Position numbers and translations under genes: made by a program. The notes beneath the pieces were generated by a model. The model did no database searches. It worked only from the letters and a program-made list of their open reading frames with translations, and was not told the origin of the DNA. Of a stretch of DNA of 37,795 bases, positions 32,710-37,795 are shown one piece after another. The stretch comes from Sphingomonadales bacterium (lineage in GTDB: Bacteria > Pseudomonadota > Alphaproteobacteria > Sphingomonadales > Sphingomonadaceae), in the NCBI GenBank assembly GCA_027489365.1, contig JAIXZV010000322.1, forward strand, positions 1-37,795. The letters are read 5' to 3'. How positions within the stretch are numbered: the stretch's first letter is position 1; every line of letters starts with the position of its first letter.

Positions 32710-33553
32710 GATCAGTCTCGGCGCTCGGGCGGGTTGAGCTGGTCGGAACGGACTCGGCAGGCTCGCCCTCATAGGCCGGAGCCTCATCGAGTTCGAAAAC
32801 GAGTTCCTGCAGGACCGAGTGGACGACGATGTTGCGGATCATCGTGCCGTCCAAGGCGACGATACCGCCGACCCACTCGCGATCATGGGTGACAATATGC
32901 GGCTTGGTCTTCGGCGATTTCGTGCTGGCGGGCACGACCTGATAGACGAAGCGCTGGGGCTCGGCGAGGCTGATCGACTTGATCTCGCCATTCTCGCCTT
33001 GGCGGATATCGGCAACGGTGCCCTCGTAGCCAATGCCGTATTCACCGCTCGGCGTGGTGGTCATGACATAGGCGACCGGTGTGAAGCCGTGGCGGAGCGG
33101 TCGAACGATGTGCTGGAAAACCCAGCCTTGCGACCGGATGTCGACCTCCTCCATCGCGAGGTCGAGGCCGGGTGACGCGATCAGCCGCCAGGCGAGGAGA
33201 CATTCGAATAATATTGTGATGAGGAAGGACTCGACGCTGCCCGATGTCGGCTTGCCGGTGCCGAGTGAGACGGCGATCGCCATTTCGTAAGGATTGTCGA
33301 TCAGCGGCCCGACAGGTTTGACGATGGTGCCAAGCTCAAGCGCGGCACCCCACAACAGGGATATGAGGCCGTAGCCGAGAACGTGCATGACGATCGCGAC
33401 GCCGAGAGCCGCGAATAGCGCGCTGACAGAGGTGAGTTGCAACTCGGGCCGCTTGGCACCCTGACCGGCGCCCTGCATGTTCCAGCTGACCAACGCAGTG
33501 ATGCCGGGAAGCAGCAGGACGAGCCCTGCAAGAAGGGCAAGCGTGAAGTTCAA
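32699..33553 (-). CDS. Membrane protein with soluble C-terminal domain
   Basis: 284 residues from a TTG at 33553 without a clear ribosome site, so the start is uncertain. Helices: ALLAGLVLLLPGITALVSW, SALFAALGVAIVMHVLGYGLISLLWGAAL and SFLITILFECLLAWRLI. A beta-rich domain follows (YVMTTTPSGEYGIGYEGTVADIRQGENGEIKSISLAEPQRFVYQV, EWVGGIVALDGTMIRNIVVHSVLQELVFEL), perhaps a PRC-barrel-like or SH3-like fold. The tail is acidic. It is not a family I can name with confidence. The neighbour genes at 32.2 and 33.6 kb are coupled to it, so the three may be one membrane unit. Confidence 0.58.
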   Translation of the reverse strand: MNFTLALLAGLVLLLPGITALVSWNMQGAGQGAKRPELQLTSVSALFAALGVAIVMHVLGYGLISLLWGAALELGTIVKPVGPLIDNPYEMAIAVSLGTGKPTSGSVESFLITILFECLLAWRLIASPGLDLAMEEVDIRSQGWVFQHIVRPLRHGFTPVAYVMTTTPSGEYGIGYEGTVADIRQGENGEIKSISLAEPQRFVYQVVPASTKSPKTKPHIVTHDREWVGGIVALDGTMIRNIVVHSVLQELVFELDEAPAYEGEPAESVPTSSTRPSAETDHAG

Positions 33554-33562
33554 CGGGGTATC

Positions 33563-33742
33563 TTAGTCGGCGTCCGCCGGCTTCACCGAGAACTCGCCAG
33601 TGTTGACGTTGCGCGTGATGATCCCGTCTCGACCGCGGTGCAGCCGTTCAGCGCTCAGGCGGACCAGCTCGGAATAGCCGCCGACCCGGCGCGCCGCCGA
33701 AGCTGTACGCCGCTGGTTCAGTCGCGTGGTGATCGTTGCCAT
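33563..33742 (-). CDS. 59-residue basic small protein
   Basis: Frame from ATG 33742 to TAA 33563, ending 9 bases before the membrane-protein gene. Sequence: a basic N-terminus (RLNQRRTASAARRVGGYSELVRLSAERLHRG) and a strand-like end (DGIITRNVNTGEFSVKP). The composition is natural and the position at the head of the minus-strand cluster supports it, but the ribosome site is weak. Function unknown; the basic region could bind nucleic acid. Confidence 0.45.
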   Translation of the reverse strand: MATITTRLNQRRTASAARRVGGYSELVRLSAERLHRGRDGIITRNVNTGEFSVKPADAD

Positions 33743-33968
33743 GCGTCAAAGATAGGGTGTGGGCAGCGATCCGTAAAGCGGGCTGATGCCCCCTCTTGCG
33801 CCCGGCGTGGCAAAGGGTACATCTAGACCTAGCTCTCGACAGGAGCGAGCCGCCCGCAAGGCCCAGCCCTAACCGGCACTGTCAGGAATATTCGATGCAC
33901 CATGCCCGATCCGAGGCTGTGGGAAGCGTTAGCGGGCGACGTTTCAATCACGGCCGACGGAGACGGTC

Positions 33969-35210
33969 ATGACGAAATATTATGCTACACTTGATGGATT
34001 GAAGCGCGCGGCAAAGAAGGCGCGGCGCGGAACAGGGATCGCCTATCGTGCCGCGTTGGAGAAGGTGGCGCGCGAGGCCGGCTATGCTGACTATCACGCC
34101 GCACAAAGTGCCTTTGCTGAGAGCGCTGGAGCTGCCGGACACCAAGTCAAGATTTTTGAATTCTGGTCCGATCATTCAGCGGGGACGCGCGGCAACGAGT
34201 CCCGCACGTTCCTGTTCGACAAGCCGCTCGGCGAACTCGTGACCCCGGCTCAACTTACGGGGCATTTGAGTGGCGCGCGTATCGACAAGGACGGCTCGTT
34301 GATCGGTTATGGCCGATCGGACAGCCAACGCCAGGCGCGAGCCGAAATCTGTCGGATGGCACGCACGCTGCAATTCATCAGCGCTACCGGCCTCAAGCCG
34401 GCGCGCGGAGGAAAATGTTACCCAAAGGGTGATCAGAATTTTCGGCCGCCCGGTGCCGACCACGACAGGGGCTGGTACGATCCGGCGACCCGCAGCTTCC
34501 TCCTGACCGAAGAGCCTTACCCCGGCCGACATCAGCTCAGTGCGGACGCCCGCAGGGTCTGGCACGAAACGCACGGCTGGGAGACGGCCAGGTCGCATTG
34601 GGGCAGCATGTACGGTTTCGGCACCGAGCTTCACCTGACGGTGAAGCCGGGAAAGATTGACCTCGCGGCGCTGATCCGACGGCTCGCGGCGCTTCCAGCG
34701 CCCTACAGCGAAGTGGACTGGCCCGGCGAGGCGCCGGCGCCTGCTTTATCGCCCGTCGAATATGTCGAGATGTCGCCTGAGCTAGCTGCGGCACTCAAGC
34801 ACCAGCGCGATATCGACATCGAGGCGGCGGGTCCGAAAGCGCCGGAGCTTAGCGGTGGCTATCGTGCGGTCGATGTCTCCAGTCGTTGGGACGTGCGTCA
34901 CGAATTGGTGACGATGCGGGCGGTCGTCGATGCGCTGCCCGATCATACTCGCGAGCGGATCGCTTCGATCTGGTGTGACTCCAACGCCAACGCCGATTAC
35001 TGGGTCAGGGTGGTGCCGGGCGGCTGGTACGCGTGGATTGCCGAGGATGTGAAGCGCGCCGTGCGAGAAGTGACGAATGGCTTTAACGGGTTGCTTGTCG
35101 AGGGTGATGGCCATGAAGAGCGTTTCGACGCCGAATGGGAGGGCGATGACTATGATTACGCGAGCGAGACGCCGGGGGATCTAGTCGAGATCAACGAAGA
35201 GGACTTGTAA
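33969..35210 (+). CDS. DUF5623-like protein
   Basis: 413 residues from the ATG at 33969 with a GGAG ribosome site. The N-terminal 50 residues (KYYATLDGLKRAAKKARRGTGIAYRAALEKVAREAGYADYHAAQSAF) fit the small helical module seen at the start of DUF5623 proteins. The rest includes TFLFDKPLGELV, PYPGRHQLSADARRVWHETHGWE and a C-terminal acidic tail. Function unknown; the family is common in accessory parts of proteobacterial mobile elements. Upstream, TTGCGC and TACATC 16 bases apart (around 33794-33821) form a possible promoter. It is divergent from the minus-strand membrane cluster and precedes the NERD-NTPase gene on the same strand. Confidence 0.55.
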   Translation: MTKYYATLDGLKRAAKKARRGTGIAYRAALEKVAREAGYADYHAAQSAFAESAGAAGHQVKIFEFWSDHSAGTRGNESRTFLFDKPLGELVTPAQLTGHLSGARIDKDGSLIGYGRSDSQRQARAEICRMARTLQFISATGLKPARGGKCYPKGDQNFRPPGADHDRGWYDPATRSFLLTEEPYPGRHQLSADARRVWHETHGWETARSHWGSMYGFGTELHLTVKPGKIDLAALIRRLAALPAPYSEVDWPGEAPAPALSPVEYVEMSPELAAALKHQRDIDIEAAGPKAPELSGGYRAVDVSSRWDVRHELVTMRAVVDALPDHTRERIASIWCDSNANADYWVRVVPGGWYAWIAEDVKRAVREVTNGFNGLLVEGDGHEERFDAEWEGDDYDYASETPGDLVEINEEDL

Positions 35211-35215
35211 GACCA

Positions 35216-35248
35216 GAACAGGCGCGGCGTGAAACGTCGCGCCTGTTC
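35216..35248 (+). terminator. Hairpin after the DUF5623-like gene
   Basis: A 14-base stem (35216-35229 with 35235-35248) with one G-U pair and a 5-base loop, 6 bases after the stop codon at 35210. No T-run follows, so it may be a Rho-independent terminator of weak type or an mRNA-stabilising structure. It would partly separate the two plus-strand genes. Confidence 0.5.
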
Positions 35249-35298
35249 GCGGAGGCTGATCAGCGACGCGGCGATATCGAGCATGCCATATCGTTGCT

Positions 35299-37795
35299 AT
35301 GCTTTGCGGCGTGACCGCAAAAAGCAACCTTGGCGAAATCTATATCGGGGCGGCCATCGGCGAATGGTCCGAGCGGCATGTGCTGGATCATGTCCACGCC
35401 GCCTTGGTTGCCGCCGACAAGGCGTTCATCATCCTCGCAAACTTTCAGATCGGTGGTCGCCAGATAGACTGCGTCGTCGTGACGGACGTTCGGGTCGTCG
35501 TGGTCGAGGTGAAGGCGTCGGCGATGCCGGTCCGCGGTCAGTTGGATGGCGACTGGGCGCGGCTCGACGCTTCTGGAGAGTGGCGGCAATACACCAACGG
35601 ATATCGCCAAGCGCTAGGGCAAAAAGAGCGACTGCTCGATGCTATGCGAAAGCGCGGGCACGTCGGGAGCTTCTATCCCGACGCGGCGGTGGTGTTCGCT
35701 CGGCCGTTGCCGATGGGTTCGGACATGACGACGGGCGATTTCAAGGTTGCCGTCATGGACCTCGACGGCTTTCTGCCAACCGGCACCGGGGATCGACCGA
35801 ACCCATGGTCGCTCGATGATTGGCGTGCCTTCGCGAACAGTCTTTCATTGCGTCATGCGACTGTCGAGGAAGTTCGAGGAGGCACCGCGCTCGAACCTTC
35901 GTTCGCGCTCATGCGCGATTACCGAGACCGCATCGCGAGCGAGCTCGAGCGGGAGGGCAACGCATGGTTGCCCGAAACCGAAGTGCAACGCGACGAGCTT
36001 GTTGCAGCCGCGAAGGACACACCCGGTCTTTACGTCCAGGGGCCTTCGGGTTGCGGCAAGACGATGATCGCGCGGTGGATCGGTGGTCGACTATCGCGTG
36101 CCGGGGAATGCGTCCTGTTCGTCGCTGCCAAGGATTTCGACGGATCGTGGGCTAGGCTGCTCAAGCGCGAGCTGGCGCTCGTCACTGGCGCGAGCTTGGC
36201 GGATTTGTTCGGGGTGATTCGGGAGACGGGCACACCGGTGCTCATCATTCTGGACGGCGCCAACGAACTGGGCGCTAGGCGTGAGGAAGGGCTGCGAGGA
36301 CTGCGCGCGATCGCGCGAAGGCTCGACGCGCGCGTCATCGTCACTGGCCAGTCGGCTCCGGCGGAGCAACTGGCGGGACTGACCTCGATTGCGGTGGGGC
36401 CGCCCAGCACCGAGTTGAAGGAGCAGATAGCGGCCACAAAACAGATGACCGTGAGCGCCAGCATGCGCGCGGTTTTGAAGGCCGTCACCAGCGGGTTCGA
36501 GGCAGCGATCGTCGCCGAGATCGGGTCCGACATCCCGGGGGACGCGTCGCGCCAGCTGCTAGTTGATCAGCTCATTCGCAAGCGCCTTGGCACCGCACAG
36601 CGCGTTGGATCAGCTGGCCTTCGCCGACTCGCGCAAACGCTTATCGAGACCGTTAGCTTCTCGATGAACGAAACCGTGTTCGACGAAACGATGCACTCAA
36701 ATAGCCTTTCCGGCGCGGACATCGATGCCCTTTTCGCCGCGCAGGTGGTCGTCCGTCGGGGAGGCCGGGTTTCGTTCGCGCACGAGATCCTTCTTAATGC
36801 TTGCGCCGCGTTCGCATTTGCTCAAATCGCGCCGCAGGCCGGCGAGAAGTTCGCGATCTTGCTCTCCCTTCCGCTCATGGCGGGGATCGCGACCGACATC
36901 CTGTCGGTGATCGAAGATCCACAGGTCGTCGATATGGTTTTGCGGACCACCAGTGATCACGCCTTGATCTACGAAGCGGCCCGGGGCCTCGCGGGCCCGG
37001 TCGCCGCCGAGGCGGCTGATCGACTCTTGTCGGACACCGAGGATGATCTGGAGGCTGAGATCGCCGAACTTCGCTTGGCAATCATTCCCGGCGAGCGGGG
37101 CAGTGTCGGATGGGAGCCGGGCTCGGTACGGGAGAGATCAGATCCGGAAACAGCCCGAATTAGCGCTCTCGCGCGTGAGGTCGGCACTGGACATCGGATT
37201 GAGCGCTACTTTGCCCTGTGCGCAACGATGGACGCTGCGCTCTATAGCGAGAGGCGGCGGATATTTGATGAGGCGACCGCGGCGGGCATCCAAGCGCTCA
37301 GAAGCGATGCGTTCAGCTTGGCCTATTACGGGATCGGGCGTGAAACGGGTTTCACGAAGATCGGGCGTCTCGCCATGAGCGGAATGTTTGAGATCGGTGA
37401 AAGTCCGGTGCGGAACGCGCCGAGGGACATGATGTCTCTGACCTCGGGACAGTTGAATTTCTATCTCGACCGCCGGCGCATGTTCCATGGTCAGACTGAT
37501 ATCGATGAGGTTGCCGAGAGCCTGACGCGGGTCGTGCAAGAGCGGTTTCACATTGAGCCCTATCACGTAAAGCTCTCCATTCTCGAGACCGCACCCTTCG
37601 TGCGCGGTGCAAGCGAGCGCAGTATCGCGGCCCTCATCGAAGCGATCGAGGCGATCGACGCCAATCGTCAAGGGGTTTGGATAAGCACGGCTATCGTCGA
37701 CGCGTTGAAATACCTCGGCGCGCTGGAGGATTCAGCCGAGGGAGCCCGCGAAGGCATTGCTGCCGAGTTCGACCGTGCGATCGGCGCGGAAGAAG
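35299..37795 (+). CDS. NERD-nuclease / P-loop NTPase protein, 3' end outside window
   Basis: The frame is open from an ATG at 35299 to the last base (at least 832 residues), so the C-terminus is missing. Residues about 10-160 are a NERD (nuclease-related) domain of the PD-(D/E)xK type: E23 in IGEWSERHVL, D57 in GGRQIDCVVV, E70-x-K72 in VVVEVKAS, and the later Q105 or Q108 (YRQALGQK). A P-loop NTPase follows: Walker A GPSGCGKT (248-255) and a Walker B-like VLIILDGANEL (D319), then helical and repeat-like regions (about 480-830). This is the design of STAND-type defence proteins: nuclease effector, NTPase switch, and a C-terminal sensor array. A GTG at 35311 is an alternative start; neither has a good ribosome site. 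A phage-defence role is inferred, not shown. Confidence 0.75.
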   Translation, partial: MLCGVTAKSNLGEIYIGAAIGEWSERHVLDHVHAALVAADKAFIILANFQIGGRQIDCVVVTDVRVVVVEVKASAMPVRGQLDGDWARLDASGEWRQYTNGYRQALGQKERLLDAMRKRGHVGSFYPDAAVVFARPLPMGSDMTTGDFKVAVMDLDGFLPTGTGDRPNPWSLDDWRAFANSLSLRHATVEEVRGGTALEPSFALMRDYRDRIASELEREGNAWLPETEVQRDELVAAAKDTPGLYVQGPSGCGKTMIARWIGGRLSRAGECVLFVAAKDFDGSWARLLKRELALVTGASLADLFGVIRETGTPVLIILDGANELGARREEGLRGLRAIARRLDARVIVTGQSAPAEQLAGLTSIAVGPPSTELKEQIAATKQMTVSASMRAVLKAVTSGFEAAIVAEIGSDIPGDASRQLLVDQLIRKRLGTAQRVGSAGLRRLAQTLIETVSFSMNETVFDETMHSNSLSGADIDALFAAQVVVRRGGRVSFAHEILLNACAAFAFAQIAPQAGEKFAILLSLPLMAGIATDILSVIEDPQVVDMVLRTTSDHALIYEAARGLAGPVAAEAADRLLSDTEDDLEAEIAELRLAIIPGERGSVGWEPGSVRERSDPETARISALAREVGTGHRIERYFALCATMDAALYSERRRIFDEATAAGIQALRSDAFSLAYYGIGRETGFTKIGRLAMSGMFEIGESPVRNAPRDMMSLTSGQLNFYLDRRRMFHGQTDIDEVAESLTRVVQERFHIEPYHVKLSILETAPFVRGASERSIAALIEAIEAIDANRQGVWISTAIVDALKYLGALEDSAEGAREGIAAEFDRAIGAEE

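Noticed and set aside
1..37795. CRISPR arrays, tRNA or rRNA genes, IS ends
   Set aside because: No regularly spaced repeats, cloverleaf-like sequences, rRNA motifs, transposase genes or paired terminal inverted repeats were noticed in reading the window.

Overview
The window looks like part of an alphaproteobacterial integrative/conjugative element, most plausibly from Sphingomonadales. This rests on very GC-rich coding sequence and on a gene set typical of that lineage: trbBCDEJKLFGI plus DUF2274, DUF736, DUF2840, DUF2285 and a VirD2-like relaxase with a DUF3363-type tail. Most genes lie on the minus strand. No integrase, replication initiator, ParA, att site, tRNA, rRNA or CRISPR array was recognised, so the element's ends and insertion site are not visible. 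Family names come from recognising protein motifs by eye, not from database searches.

Layout. 1-1488: hfaA and a truncated hfaB (holdfast anchoring, CsgG-like), probably either chromosomal flank or carried adhesion cargo. 1704-9762: an accessory, defence-like block. It holds a 46-residue zinc-ribbon-like microprotein, a PLD-type nuclease and an HNH-like protein (minus), a lipoprotein and a papain-like protease (plus), and a complete ABC-three-component (ABC-3C) system of Mrr-like nuclease with CTD, middle component 2 and SMC/Rad50-like ATPase (minus). 9870-19571: the mating-pair formation operon trbB-C-D-E-J-K-L-F-G-I followed by a DUF2274 gene, almost all coupled by 1-8 nt overlaps or gaps. 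19784-22331: a cargo pair, an Mrr-like nuclease and a Tat-exported tyrosinase, sitting between trbB and the copG-traG pair. 22463-29243: the DNA-processing and regulatory block, namely HTH, DUF2840, TraF peptidase, DUF736, lytic transglycosylase, relaxase, TraG coupling protein and CopG. 29366-30617: a DUF2285 regulator and a second DUF736 gene with a strong terminator. 30618-33742: a sparsely coding region with small unknown proteins, a HEPN-like protein and two membrane proteins. 33969-37795 (plus strand): a DUF5623-like protein and a large NERD-nuclease/P-loop NTPase protein that runs off the window.

How the parts fit. The relaxase would nick and pilot DNA, TraG would couple it to the Trb (type IV) channel, the lytic transglycosylase would open peptidoglycan, TraF would process the pilin/T4SS substrates, and TrbK would exclude redundant entry. 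The DUF2285, HTH and CopG proteins are candidate regulators. The accessory blocks are enriched in nucleases and NTPases of the kind used in phage and plasmid defence. The ABC-3C system is complete. The least-described candidates are the NERD-NTPase protein, the lipoprotein/papain-like pair, the PLD/HNH/zinc-microprotein set and the membrane-protein/HEPN cluster at 31.3-33.7 kb.
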